64,000 nucleotides of DNA from Gayadomonas joobiniege G7 (GCF_000300815.1 NZ_AMRX01000006.1:558001-622000), one strand, 5' to 3'; shown: positions 45,140 through 56,100, counted from the stretch's first letter. Made by a program: numbers and translations. Notes: generated from the sequence alone by a model not told the origin.

Positions 45140-47677
45140 ATGAAAAAACAAACGATTACAGCAATAAGTTTAACCATTAGCTTATTAACGGGTAGCGCGA
45201 TTGCGCAGCAGAAAACCTTGTGGCCTCACGCCAATACGCAACTTAAACGAGACCCTGCCGTTGAAAAAAAGGTCACTGAGTTATTAAACCAGATGACGTT
45301 AGCGCAAAAAGTTGCACAAATGGTACAACCTGAAATTGCGTATCTTTCGGTTGATCAAATGCGTAAATACGGGTTTGGTTCTTATTTAAACGGTGGTAAT
45401 ACCGCACCTTATAATGACAAACAAGCAACGCCAGAAACCTGGTTAAAATATGCTGACGAAATGTATTATGCATCGATTGATGATTCGATTGATGGTAGTA
45501 AAATTCCAACTATTTGGGGAACGGACGCCATGCACGGACATAGCAATGTGTACGGTGCGACCTTGTTTCCTCACAATATAGGGTTGGGCGCTGCAAATGA
45601 TCCCGCGCTAATTAAAAAGATTGGTCAAGCCACAGCCAAAGAAGTCGCCGCCACTGGCATAGAATGGAGTTTTGCACCAACGGTTGCTGTTGTTCGGGAC
45701 GATCGCTGGGGGCGTACCTACGAAAGTTATTCAGAAGATCCCGCCATTGTTCGCGCTTACGCTGGTGAAATGGTGGCCGGTATTCAAGGTGATATTCAGC
45801 ACGACTTTTTAGCTGGTTACCATAGAATTGCGACTGCAAAACACTTTGTTGGTGATGGTGGTACTCAAAATGGGATCGACCGCGGAGATACCTTAGTTTC
45901 TGAAGCGGACTTGCGCGATATCCACGCCGCTGGGTATTTTTCAGCCATTGAAGCTGGCGTACAATCCGTTATGGCATCATTTAACAGCTGGCAAGGAAAA
46001 CGCCTACATGGCCATAAATACTTACTAACCGATGTGTTAAAAGGGCAAATGGGATTTGATGGTTTTGTTGTTAGCGATTGGAATGCGCATAAATTTGTAG
46101 ACGGCTGCGATTTAGAGCAGTGCGCGGGTGCCATTAATGCCGGTGTGGATGTAATTATGGTACCTGAACATTTTGAAGCTTTTTACCACAATACCATAGC
46201 CCAAGTGAAACAAGGCGTAATACCAATTACGCGCGTAAACGACGCAGTGCGACGCCTATTGAGAGCAAAAGTGCGCTGGGGACTGTTTGAAAAAGATGAA
46301 CCTTCAAGCCGTATTACGGCAGAAATCAAAAACAGTTTTAATAGCAAAGAACATAAAGATTTGTCGCGCGAAGCCGTGCGTAAATCATTAGTGCTATTAA
46401 AAAATAATCGCAATATTTTACCATTGTCACCGACACAAAATATTTTAGTCGCTGGCGATGGCGCAAACGATATTGCAAAACAAGCAGGCGGATGGAGCGT
46501 TTCTTGGCAAGGTACCGATAACACCAATGCGGATTTCCCAAATGCAACATCGATATACCAGGGTATAAAAAAAGCGGTGCATAGTGCCGGCGGGCAAGTT
46601 GAGTTGGCAATTGATGGACAATTCAAACAACAACCAAACGCAGCTATTGTTGTCATCGGTGAGCCGCCTTATGCAGAATGGTTTGGTGATATTCAACGGA
46701 TTGAATACCAAGAAAAAACTAAAAAAGACCTCGCTTTGCTTAAGCGTTTACAACAGCAAGATATACCGGTTGTGACTATTTATTTAGGCGGGCGACCGCT
46801 ATGGATGAATAAAGAAATTAATCAATCCGATGCTTTTGTTGCTGCTTGGCTACCAGGCTCTGAAGGACAAGGGGTTGCGGATGTCATCCTGCAAAAAGCA
46901 AACGGTGAAATAAACTATGACTTTAGCGGTAAGTTAAGTTTTTCTTGGCCTAAATATGACGACCAATATGTATTAAATTATAAAGACAAAAATTACGATC
47001 CCTTATTTGCCTACGGTTATGGTTTAACATACCAAGATAATCAAGAATTAGCTCAACTGCCAGAAGCTAATCGTGTGAAAGCCGGACCTAAATCTCAGGG
47101 TCATTTTGCTTTATTTGAACGTAACTTAGCCGATGGATTGATTTGGTCGTTAAGCAATAAAAATGCGGCTTCGCAGTGGCAAAATGCGCAGATTAATGCG
47201 CCATCAGGGACTAGCCCAGATGATACCAGTGTGCAAATGCAGTCGGTGAATTTAGCTTATCAAGAAGATGCTAGACGTTTTATTTGGCCAACAGACAATG
47301 AAGGAAAAATCGCGCTAAGCTATTCAGCCGAGAATGGGGATATAAGCAAGCAAATCACCGCAGATAGCCTTTTATCGTTAGATATTCGTTTAGATAACAA
47401 GCCGCAAGGTCAGGTAAAGCTCTCGCTCTTTTGCCAACAAGATACCTGTTTGCAGTCACATGACCTCACACAATCTTTAAGTGAGCAAGAGAAAGGACGC
47501 TGGCAGACGCTAAATGTGGCCATTGGCTGTGTCAAACAAGCGAAAACTTTGAGAAAACTGAATGATATTTTAACCGTTAGCACCGCCAAGCCATTTGCGT
47601 TTGCAATTGCGAATGTAAAAATACATAACGAATTGCCAGAGCAGCCAACAAATAAGGTAAACTGCCAAACAAACTAA
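45140..47677 (+). CDS. Glycoside hydrolase family 3 exo-beta-glucosidase
   Basis: 845 residues with signal peptide MKKQTITAISLTISLLTGSAIAQ. GH3 N-domain: WGTDAMHGHSNVYGATLFPH, AKHFVGDGGTQNGIDRG, and GFDGFVVSDWNAH holding the nucleophile D313. The GH3 C-domain includes SLVLLKNNRNILPL and the GEPPYAEWFGD motif seen in exo-1,3/1,4-beta-glucanases (ExoP type). A C-terminal extension of about 170 residues (650 onward) resembles the extra domain of ExoP-type enzymes. Exact linkage (laminarin versus cellulose-like) cannot be read from sequence. A strong terminator follows. Confidence 0.95.
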   Translation: MKKQTITAISLTISLLTGSAIAQQKTLWPHANTQLKRDPAVEKKVTELLNQMTLAQKVAQMVQPEIAYLSVDQMRKYGFGSYLNGGNTAPYNDKQATPETWLKYADEMYYASIDDSIDGSKIPTIWGTDAMHGHSNVYGATLFPHNIGLGAANDPALIKKIGQATAKEVAATGIEWSFAPTVAVVRDDRWGRTYESYSEDPAIVRAYAGEMVAGIQGDIQHDFLAGYHRIATAKHFVGDGGTQNGIDRGDTLVSEADLRDIHAAGYFSAIEAGVQSVMASFNSWQGKRLHGHKYLLTDVLKGQMGFDGFVVSDWNAHKFVDGCDLEQCAGAINAGVDVIMVPEHFEAFYHNTIAQVKQGVIPITRVNDAVRRLLRAKVRWGLFEKDEPSSRITAEIKNSFNSKEHKDLSREAVRKSLVLLKNNRNILPLSPTQNILVAGDGANDIAKQAGGWSVSWQGTDNTNADFPNATSIYQGIKKAVHSAGGQVELAIDGQFKQQPNAAIVVIGEPPYAEWFGDIQRIEYQEKTKKDLALLKRLQQQDIPVVTIYLGGRPLWMNKEINQSDAFVAAWLPGSEGQGVADVILQKANGEINYDFSGKLSFSWPKYDDQYVLNYKDKNYDPLFAYGYGLTYQDNQELAQLPEANRVKAGPKSQGHFALFERNLADGLIWSLSNKNAASQWQNAQINAPSGTSPDDTSVQMQSVNLAYQEDARRFIWPTDNEGKIALSYSAENGDISKQITADSLLSLDIRLDNKPQGQVKLSLFCQQDTCLQSHDLTQSLSEQEKGRWQTLNVAIGCVKQAKTLRKLNDILTVSTAKPFAFAIANVKIHNELPEQPTNKVNCQTN

Positions 47678-47704
47678 GGTATCTTTAAATAATGTTTGTT
47701 TATC

Positions 47705-47740
47705 AAAAAGGGTTAATGGCTCACCGCCTTAACCCTTTTT
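47705..47740 (+). terminator. Rho-independent terminator after the GH3 gene
   Basis: AAAAAGGGTTAA pairs with TTAACCCTTTTT; GGC/GCC extend the stem inside, with a five-base loop and a single bulge. The T run is in the stem's 3' arm. It lies inside a longer reading frame of the next gene, whose true start must be downstream. Confidence 0.85.
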
Positions 47741-47781
47741 GTGTCATACCGATTTTTAATTTAGCTAAGGTAAATGATAGA

Positions 47782-48843
47782 GTGACTGCTAAAAATCGAC
47801 AACTTAATTTATTTTGGTTATGCCAAACCTCTGGCTGGCTGGTTTATGCGTTACTAACCGAAGTCATGATCAAATTGCCGAGTGCTGAGCCGTGGCATAT
47901 TCATATCCCACATTTGTTTTTAGATACCTGCGCCGGCTTTCTCATGACGCTGTTTTTGCGAGAAATTTTTAAAACGATAGAGCATTTTCCAACAGCTTTG
48001 AGCATTCCAATTCATATTTTTTGCATTGTGATTGCTTGTTTATTATGGACTCAGTTTAAATGGTCTAGTTTAACTTGGTTATATCAGGACCCGAACGCCA
48101 AAATGACTTGGTTTGATTTTGGAACTTGGAACCTGGCATCGCTGACTATGCTGTCAACTTGGTCTGGTTTTTATTACGCGATTAAAGCTTATTTAAAAGG
48201 GGTAGAGCAGCAAAAAAAAGCGGCTGAAGCAATTAATTTAGCCAAAGAATCCCAGTTAAAAATGCTTAGATATCAATTAAACCCACATTTCATGTTTAAT
48301 AGCATTAATGCCATCTGCACCCTGATACTGCAAAAAAATAATCTACACGCGGTAGATATGTTAGAAAAACTCTGTGATTTGTTACGCTATAGCTTGTATA
48401 CAGATCCACTGGCTAAAGTCACTGTTGACGAAGAGATCCAAGTTTTAAACAATTATTGTGAGATTGAAAAATGTCGTTTTAAAGACAAACTCAAGGTCAC
48501 TATTAAAGCGACTCCAGAGACTCAAAAATGTTTAGTGCCATCGCTTTTATTGCAGCCGTTAGTTGAAAACTCGATAAAACATGGTATTCAATTAGACCAA
48601 AAGCAATATGCCATCAATGTTGATTTTACTATTCTAAACGAGCAGTTAGTGATTCAAGTGTCTGATAATGGTTGTGGTTTTAAAGAAAATTTAACTACCT
48701 CGGATTTTGGCATTGGACTAAAAAATAGTGAAGATAGATTAAATATTATTTATCCAAAACAATACCAATTGTCGCTAAACAATGGGCCACACGGCGGCGC
48801 TTTATTAATCATTAAAATTCCGGTGCAAACGAATACTGGATAA
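47782..48843 (+). CDS. LytS-type membrane sensor histidine kinase
   Basis: About 353 residues from GTG 47782 (AAGG upstream). The first 150 residues have roughly four membrane segments (WLCQTSGWLVYALLTEVMI, IPIHIFCIVIACLLWTQF). The His_kinase domain (LytS/YehU class) has H169 in YQLNPHFMFNSINAI, followed by the ATPase box SLLLQPLVENSIKHGIQ and VSDNGCGF. An ATG at 47692 would extend it by 30 residues through the GH3 terminator and is rejected. Paired with the LytTR regulator ten bases downstream. The signal is unknown. Confidence 0.9.
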   Translation: MTAKNRQLNLFWLCQTSGWLVYALLTEVMIKLPSAEPWHIHIPHLFLDTCAGFLMTLFLREIFKTIEHFPTALSIPIHIFCIVIACLLWTQFKWSSLTWLYQDPNAKMTWFDFGTWNLASLTMLSTWSGFYYAIKAYLKGVEQQKKAAEAINLAKESQLKMLRYQLNPHFMFNSINAICTLILQKNNLHAVDMLEKLCDLLRYSLYTDPLAKVTVDEEIQVLNNYCEIEKCRFKDKLKVTIKATPETQKCLVPSLLLQPLVENSIKHGIQLDQKQYAINVDFTILNEQLVIQVSDNGCGFKENLTTSDFGIGLKNSEDRLNIIYPKQYQLSLNNGPHGGALLIIKIPVQTNTG

Positions 48844-48853
48844 GAGTGGTGTT

Positions 48854-49633
48854 ATGCAAAAAATAAAAACCTTATTAGTCGATGATGAACCTAGCGCGTT
48901 AGAAGGTTTAGCGATTCGTCTTGAATCATTCGACGAGATCCAAATCACAGATCAAGTTGGCAGTGTGCAAGCCGCCATTCAAAGCATTAATACGAATCCA
49001 CCAGAATTAATATTTTTAGATATAGAAATGCCCAAACAAAACGGTTTTGATTTAGTTGCCCAATTGCAAGGTGATCAAATGCCAGCGATCGTTTTTGTCA
49101 CTGCATATCACCAGCACGCGGTTAAAGCGTTTGAAGTTAGAGCAATAGATTATTTACTTAAACCAGTAAAACTTGATCGTTTGGCTGAAACTATCATTCG
49201 AATTAAACAGCAAACCGCTAAACAAAAAAGCGAAATCATTTCCGTCTTTAAGCAGATAGATGATAAAAGTAACACAGCAGCCAAAATGAGCGCACAAGCG
49301 GATCAGCAAAAACTCATGATAGAAGACGGCGCGAATCCGATTCATATGGTGCCATTTGCAGACATAGAGTGGATTGATGCCGCTGGCGACTATATGTGTG
49401 TTCATAGTAATGAAAAAACACATATTATGAGAGCAAGATTAAAAAGTTTAATTGATCAGTTACCCGATTATTTTATGCGGATCCATAAATCAACCATAGT
49501 AAACTTAAATCTAATTAAACAACTTACACCGCTGCGTAATTGCGAATATATGTTAGAACTACAAAATGGTAAACAGCTTAAGGTGAGCAGAACCTATGGT
49601 AAATCCCTTAAAAATCGCTTGGCGCAAATATAA
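48854..49633 (+). CDS. LytTR-family response regulator
   Basis: 259 residues. Receiver domain with TLLVDDEPSALEGLAIRL, phospho-acceptor aspartate in LIFLDIEMPKQNGFDL, and LLKPVKLDRLAETI. The C-terminal LytTR DNA-binding domain runs from about 155 (IEWIDAAGDYMCVHSNEKTH, FMRIHKSTIVNLNLIKQL). It is the output partner of the kinase just upstream. Likely targets are the TonB receptor and GH3 genes, inferred from position only. Confidence 0.93.
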   Translation: MQKIKTLLVDDEPSALEGLAIRLESFDEIQITDQVGSVQAAIQSINTNPPELIFLDIEMPKQNGFDLVAQLQGDQMPAIVFVTAYHQHAVKAFEVRAIDYLLKPVKLDRLAETIIRIKQQTAKQKSEIISVFKQIDDKSNTAAKMSAQADQQKLMIEDGANPIHMVPFADIEWIDAAGDYMCVHSNEKTHIMRARLKSLIDQLPDYFMRIHKSTIVNLNLIKQLTPLRNCEYMLELQNGKQLKVSRTYGKSLKNRLAQI

Positions 49634-49768
49634 TAAATGTGTCTCTAAAAGGATAAATGCGACAGAGTGACGGAGCTAACTACAAAATATGATAGCGGAA
49701 TACGTTAACTTACATTCAATTTAACATAATATACATTATCGGATGTTTGAGTATCTAACGAATATACC

Positions 49769-52312
49769 TTATTGAGCCGTGGTATTATTAAGCCAAACCT
49801 CAATTTCTGTTGGGCTTAATGGCTTAGAAAATAAATATCCCTGAGCTACATGGTAACCTTGTTGTTTTAAAATATTATATTGGTCACTATTTTCGATGCC
49901 TTCCGCAACAACGTCTAAATCTAGACTACTACCAATCTGAATGACTGCGCGGCTCAATGCCTGGTTAGTTTCACTGCCTTTTAAATCAGTTACAAAACTT
50001 CTATCTAGTTTGAGTTCTTTTAACGGGATCTTTTTTAAATAACTTAAACCAGAATAACCGGTACCAAAATCATCAATCGAAAAACCCACGCCTTTATCAT
50101 GAATATCGTGCAGAATTTTCATGGTATTTGGATTAGTATCTAATAAAACACCCTCTGTTAATTCTAAGGTTAAATCTTTCGCTTTAAGGTTGTACTTTTT
50201 AAGCTCAGACATAATTAAATCGCATAGATCTAAGCTATGAAAATTAATGGGTGATAAATTAACAGAGACAGTCGGAATTTTTATAGCTTTGTCCCGCCAA
50301 ATAGCCATTTGCCGACAAGCGGTTTGCAAAGCCCACCTTGTTAAATCACCGATTAATCCGCATTCTTCTGCGAGCGGGATAAATTTAGCTGGTGACACAG
50401 GACCAAATTTAGGATGCACCCAGCGCGACAAAGCTTCAACACCGTATAAGCTGCCATCTTTCATATTTATCTGTGGTTGGTATACCAACTCTAAAAGATC
50501 GTTTTCTATCGCACTTTGCAGATCCAGCTCTAACTCTTGTCGCTCTTGTGCGAGTTGATTTAATTCATGACTAAAAAATGCAAAGCGACCTTTACCAGAA
50601 GTTTTTGCCTGGTACATTGCCATATCAGCTCGGTGAATCAATGTCCCTATATCGCCGCCATCAGTTGGATACACACTGACACCGATACTTGCCGAACCAA
50701 CAACTTTAAATGTTTCAGTTTGGTACGGCGCAACAATGGCTAACCTTAGCTCTTCAATAAAGTTATTTAAGGTTTCGCCGGTTTTATTTTTACAAATAAC
50801 CACAAATTCGTCACCGGACAAACGGCCACAAAAATCTTCGTTTTTGCACTTAGATTTAATTCTAAATGCAATTTCTTGTAAAAATTTATCACCTTCCGGG
50901 TGACCAAAACTATCATTAATTTGTTTAAACCGATCTAAATCAATAAAAAGTACTGCTAACGAGGTTTTACCCTGTGAAGCTGAACGCAAAGCATGCTCTG
51001 CTTCTGCATGCAATAAACTGCGATTTGGTAATTGAGTTAAGCTGTCGTAATACGCTAATTGACGAATACTTTGTCGATGTGCTTCACGCTCAATCGCTAA
51101 CCCGCATAATGGTGCTAACACTTCACCTAATGTGTATTCAATCTCAGTTAATGGTGTTTGAACTTGGTTATAAAAAGATATAACGCCTACGGATTGGCCA
51201 TCTTTGCCAATTATTGGCAAAGACCAACAGCTTTGAATATTCGAACGTTGCAGCTCATTTTTATATTCTAACCATAAATGATCGGCTAAAATTTCGTGTA
51301 CAAATACAGCTTCACCACGAAAAGCCGCAGTTGCGGCTGAGCCTGTGTTGTCGGCAATTTTAAGACCATTTAAAACACTCTTAAAAGGTTTTGGAAGTTT
51401 TAACGAAGCTAAAACTTGCAACCTTTGTTGTTCATCTACTTTGAAAATCACCGGAATAATATTGTGGCACATCTTGACAACTTCGCGGCATGCCAGTTCC
51501 ATGATGACTTCGAGTGCTTGGTCGTTTGCTATGGCCGTTAATATTTGACGATGCAACACTTGGTGTAATTTTGTGGTCGTAATTTCTGATAAAATAGTAA
51601 CCGTGTTACTTAGCGTTTTATCCTCGTTAAATACCGGATTAGACATGATAGAACACCATATTTCTCGGTCGTCTTTGGTATTTATTAACTCATCAATTTT
51701 AAGGGCTTGTCCTGTGCTTAACCTTTCACGCAACGAAGTCACAGAATCAGTAGCAATATGACGGGCCAATATTTGTGTGGGTGTCAGCCCCAATACTTCC
51801 GCTTCCTGATAACCAAGTAATCGAGTAAAGCCTTGATTAATATATATAATCTTCCAATCTTTGTCTGTAATAAAAATAGCGTTGTCTGATTTATCTGTGA
51901 CCAAAGACATCATCTCGATGCGCTTTTTTTGTTTTACTAGTTCAGTCACGTCTTTTATAAAGGCGGTGTATAAAATCTTGCCATTAACTTCAACTTTTGA
52001 GATCGAAAAAGACCCCCACTTTTTACTGCCATCTTTAGCAAAAAATTCAATGTCTCGACTGGTCCCAACAATCTTATTGATACCGCTTTTTCGGTTATTA
52101 TTAATATAGTGATCATGGTTCGGTTTTATAGCATCTGGTACAAGTATTTTTACATTTTGGCCTAATACTTCGTGCTTTTTAAATCCCCAAAGGCGCTCAG
52201 CGGATTCATTGAATAAAATAATATTGTTTTTAGAGTCGATAACTACAACTCCATCCACGGCTTGCTCTAAGGTTTGTGTAAAAATATTTGAGAGGCTATC
52301 TATATCAGGCAT
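49769..52312 (-). CDS. PAS–PAS–GAF–GGDEF–EAL cyclic di-GMP turnover protein
   Basis: 847 residues. Two PAS domains (VVVIDSKNNIILFNESAERL; IFITDKDWKIIYINQGFTR), a GAF-like segment (about 250-410), a GGDEF domain with SGDEF in place of GGDEF (CGRLSGDEFVVICK, near 497) and an EAL domain with intact GVEALSRW (near 624), ELTEGVL, DDFGTGYSGLSYL and VAEGIE. The EAL half should degrade c-di-GMP; the altered GGDEF may be weak or regulatory. No membrane segment, so the PAS/GAF inputs are probably cytosolic. The ribosome site is weak. Confidence 0.92.
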   Translation of the reverse strand: MPDIDSLSNIFTQTLEQAVDGVVVIDSKNNIILFNESAERLWGFKKHEVLGQNVKILVPDAIKPNHDHYINNNRKSGINKIVGTSRDIEFFAKDGSKKWGSFSISKVEVNGKILYTAFIKDVTELVKQKKRIEMMSLVTDKSDNAIFITDKDWKIIYINQGFTRLLGYQEAEVLGLTPTQILARHIATDSVTSLRERLSTGQALKIDELINTKDDREIWCSIMSNPVFNEDKTLSNTVTILSEITTTKLHQVLHRQILTAIANDQALEVIMELACREVVKMCHNIIPVIFKVDEQQRLQVLASLKLPKPFKSVLNGLKIADNTGSAATAAFRGEAVFVHEILADHLWLEYKNELQRSNIQSCWSLPIIGKDGQSVGVISFYNQVQTPLTEIEYTLGEVLAPLCGLAIEREAHRQSIRQLAYYDSLTQLPNRSLLHAEAEHALRSASQGKTSLAVLFIDLDRFKQINDSFGHPEGDKFLQEIAFRIKSKCKNEDFCGRLSGDEFVVICKNKTGETLNNFIEELRLAIVAPYQTETFKVVGSASIGVSVYPTDGGDIGTLIHRADMAMYQAKTSGKGRFAFFSHELNQLAQERQELELDLQSAIENDLLELVYQPQINMKDGSLYGVEALSRWVHPKFGPVSPAKFIPLAEECGLIGDLTRWALQTACRQMAIWRDKAIKIPTVSVNLSPINFHSLDLCDLIMSELKKYNLKAKDLTLELTEGVLLDTNPNTMKILHDIHDKGVGFSIDDFGTGYSGLSYLKKIPLKELKLDRSFVTDLKGSETNQALSRAVIQIGSSLDLDVVAEGIENSDQYNILKQQGYHVAQGYLFSKPLSPTEIEVWLNNTTAQ

Positions 52313-52473
52313 AATGTCGCAAAAGAGTTTGATTTGGTCGGTTCGGCGACAAAATCGAAAAAAACAAAAAACAACTGTCGCTTCTAAATTAAAATCTGAG
52401 CGGTTGTTAGCAATTTAAATTATGTTACCTCTAAAGTTCCATATTTGAAACAACATTCTTTTTTTACAAGGGG

Positions 52474-52782
52474 TTAATTTCGGCGCCCTTTTTCAATTTT
52501 AATCACTCGATTGTTACACAAATATACATGTCTAAAATATTGATATTTGTTGGGTTTATAAACCCAGATCTGGCAAGTTTGCGAACGATATCGGTGGCCA
52601 TCCCAAACTTTTTGTTTGTGTAAACTTTTACTGATCGGTTGGCCACAGTTTTTAATAACGTCGCTTTTGCTGTCAGACGTTTGCACAAATTTCCCCGTTT
52701 TACAGCGGAAACTAACAGCAAATGTATTACTGCAAAACAGCAATAATATAATGATCATTAAGCTTCTTTTACAGAAACTCAT
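52474..52782 (-). CDS. DUF2845 family small secreted protein
   Basis: 102 residues with signal peptide MSFCKRSLMIIILLLFCSNTFA. The mature part FRCKTGKFVQTSDSKSDVIK, CGQPIS and IWVYKPNKYQYFRHVYLCNN match DUF2845, a periplasmic family with conserved cysteines and unknown function. It follows the PilZ gene by seven bases, so the two are likely cotranscribed. Confidence 0.85.
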   Translation of the reverse strand: MSFCKRSLMIIILLLFCSNTFAVSFRCKTGKFVQTSDSKSDVIKNCGQPISKSLHKQKVWDGHRYRSQTCQIWVYKPNKYQYFRHVYLCNNRVIKIEKGRRN

Positions 52783-52789
52783 TAGCTGT

Positions 52790-53089
52790 TTATTTCAAAT
52801 CAAAAATCTCAATACCTATCAGGTATACATCAGAAGATTCTTTGGTTGAACGTAAAACTTTACCACGTGCTTGCAACGGCGGAATTTGCTCACTGGCAGA
52901 TGCGATATTAACAGAGACAGTTCGCCCGATATCTATTGGCTGCTCTGTTTCTACGGCCATACCGGTCGTACTTAAATCGCGACATGTTGCGGTAAACTCT
53001 TCTGGTGTCACTGGATGTTCTACTACAAGTCGACAATCCGCATTTACCATCATACGGTAATACGAACGCTGATCATCTTGGCCTATCAT
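52790..53089 (-). CDS. Single-domain PilZ protein
   Basis: 99 residues, all PilZ: RSYYR (RxxxR) near the N terminus and CRDLSTTGMAV (DxSxxG) near 39-44, the c-di-GMP binding pair. Start ATG at 53089 is preferred because TAGGAG lies at the right distance; a GTG at 53095 is too close. A stand-alone receptor of this size usually acts by binding a partner; none is evident here. Confidence 0.88.
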   Translation of the reverse strand: MIGQDDQRSYYRMMVNADCRLVVEHPVTPEEFTATCRDLSTTGMAVETEQPIDIGRTVSVNIASASEQIPPLQARGKVLRSTKESSDVYLIGIEIFDLK

Positions 53090-53152
53090 AAACACTCCTA
53101 AGGGCTGAAGCCGGACTTAAAATTACACGAAATTTATTAGCCTGGTTATAGG

Positions 53153-56100
53153 TTATAACAGGCCTTGTTTTTTTGCGTCATGCAAATACTGCGTGATCCT
53201 TTTTGCTGATATCGGTATTTTAGTGCCTAATTGTTGCGCAAATAAGGATACTTTATACTCTTCCAACATCCACCGCAAAGTTTCTAGTGTTTCATCTTGC
53301 GGACCAGACTTTAATGACGCTGCGAGCCTTTTTTTATAGTCACCCGCAACTTTATCAAATTGTGCCTGATTTAATCTATCTCTGACAGGATCAACCGGCA
53401 ATTTTTCTAACCTTTTTAACAGCGCCTGTAAATAACGCTCAATATCTTTTAGTTTAGCAACCCCAAACCGAGTTACAAAACCTTTAAACACTAATTGCTC
53501 AACTTGGTGTTTAATTTCAGCTTGAGCTTGTACTAAATCAAAACTGGTTTTGCCTTTTAGTTTTTTGTTTATTTGGTGGCAAATCGTTAAAATTTTCTCA
53601 ACTTGAATGGCTACATTTAATACTCGTTCAGCCAATTCGCCGCGTAATTGCTCGCGCGCTCGTTTAAAGGCCTCTTCGGTTCGAGGTATCTCCTCAAACG
53701 TTAATAAATTATCCGTTATTGTTGCTAACACACAGTCGTCGATTAAGTCTTTTATTTGACCAAAAGGATTAAAATAAAGACTCAGTTTTGCTTTATTTGG
53801 CAACTTATCTTGTAAATAACTACGTGGTGATGGCAAATTTAAATAAAGCAGCCTAGTTACTCCTGCTAGCATAGACCATTGTGCCTGCTTTTGGCTATCA
53901 AATAGCTTAATTGATACTGAATTTTTATCATCTACCAATGCAGGAAATGCTTTAATTTGATAACCCGCTTGTTTTTTACTGTACTCTTTTTCTAACTTCG
54001 CAAAATCCCAATCAGTGATCTGTTCACGTTCAATACCTTTTTCCGCAACTTGGGTTAGCGTATCCGATATTTTTCCTTGCAGTTCAGCTTTAATATTTTC
54101 TAACGACTTGCCAACTTTTATCACCTCACCCTGTTCGTTTAAGATTTTGAAATTAATCCTAAGGTGCTGAGGAACTTGTTGCCAATCCCAATCATCATCC
54201 GATAATCGTACGCCCGTCATTCGCAACAATTGATGAGATAATGCTTGAGTAAAACTAGCGTCTTGCTCGTTAATCGCCGCTAACGCCGCACTTGCAAAAT
54301 CAGGTGCGGGCACAAAGTTTTTCCGCAAAACTTTTGGCAGCGATTTTATTAAGGCGGTTGCAAGCTCTAATCGATAGCCAGGCACCGACCAATCAAAGCC
54401 TTGGTCTTCAACTTGGTTTAACAACGCAAGTGGAATCATTAAATTGATTCCGTCAGCTGATTGGCTAGGCTCAAACACATATTCAAGCGGCAGCGTTAAA
54501 TTACCTTGTCGCCAGGTATCTGGAAAATCTGTGGCTGTTACCTGATTAGCTTCATGTTTCATCAAATCCTGCTCTGTCATTCTGAGCAGTGTTTTGTCTT
54601 TTTGTTGTTGCCACCATTTTTTAAAACTGACTGTATCTACCACATGAGGTGCAATACGCTCATCATAAAAAGCAAATAGCTCTTCGTCATCGGCTAGGAT
54701 GTCACGGCGACGAGATTTAGCTTCTAAAGTTTCTATGCTTTCAATTAGAGTTTGATTATGAAGTAAAAACTCTGCTTTTAAATTGATCTGCTGATTTACT
54801 AAAGCTTCACGAATAAATATCTGGCGACTTACCGCAGGATCAATTTTGCCATATTGAACACGGCGCTTTAAAACTATCGGTAAGCCGTATAGGATCTGTT
54901 TTTCGAAGGCAACGACTGAGCCACGTTTTTTTTCCCAATGTGGCTCATCATATTGACGCTTAACCAAGTGCTGAGCATTGTCTTCAATCCATTGGGGCTC
55001 GACCTTGGCAACGGTACGGGCAAACAAACGGCTGGTTTCAACAAGCTCAGCGGCGATAATCCATTTGGCTTTAGTTTTAGACAGTGCCGAACCCGGAAAA
55101 ATAACAAACTTGCTATTCCTAGCTCCAAGATAGCCTTGTTGATTATCTTTTTGACCGATGTGACTTAACAAACCCGAGGTAAGCGCCCTATGTAGCTGTT
55201 CATATGACGCTTCTTGCTCGCTTAGTTTCCATCCAAGCTCTTTTGTTGACTCTGTCAACTGATAAACAATGTCTTGCCATTCGCGTATTCTTAAATAGTT
55301 TAAAAACTCATTTTTACATATTTTTCTAAATTGATTCCGCGAATTATCATCTGCAAGGTCCTGCAAATAATTCCATAAATTAAGGTAACTGACAAAATCT
55401 GAGTCTTTATCATCAAATCTTTTATGTTGCTCATCAGCGGCTTGTTTTTTATCTGCTGGGCGTTCTCTTGGATCTTGAATGCTTAATCCAGCCACTATGA
55501 TTATAACTTGATACAAACATCCAAGTTTATGAGCTGTGAGCACCATCTTCCCAAGTCTTGGATCAACAGGTAACCTTGCCACCGCTCGACCTGCATCGGT
55601 TAGGCTCGCTTTTTGTTTTTTCGCCTCTGGATTGAGTGCACCTATCTCTTGCAGTAATAAAATACCGTCATTGATGGCTCTGTTATCTGGCGGCTGAATA
55701 AATGGAAAACGCTCGATGTCACCGAGTCCCAAGGCATGCATTTGCAAAATTACCGACGCTAGGTTGGTTCTTAAAATCTCAGGGTCGGTAAACTCGGGTC
55801 TGTTGATAAAGTCATCTTCTTCGTATAATCGAATACAGATACCTGCTGCAACCCGTCCACAGCGCCCTGCTCTCTGGTTAGCGCTGGCTTGTGAAATGTT
55901 TTCTATTGGTAAGCGCTGGACTTTGGTTCTGGCGCTATAACGTGAGATACGAGCAGTACCCGGATCTATCACGTAACGTATCCCCGGCACTGTCAACGAG
56001 GTTTCGGCGACATTGGTAGCAAGTACAATTCGACGGCCAGTATGCGGCGCAAACACTCGGTTTTGTTCACTGGCAGAAAGGCGCGCATATAGTGGTAATA

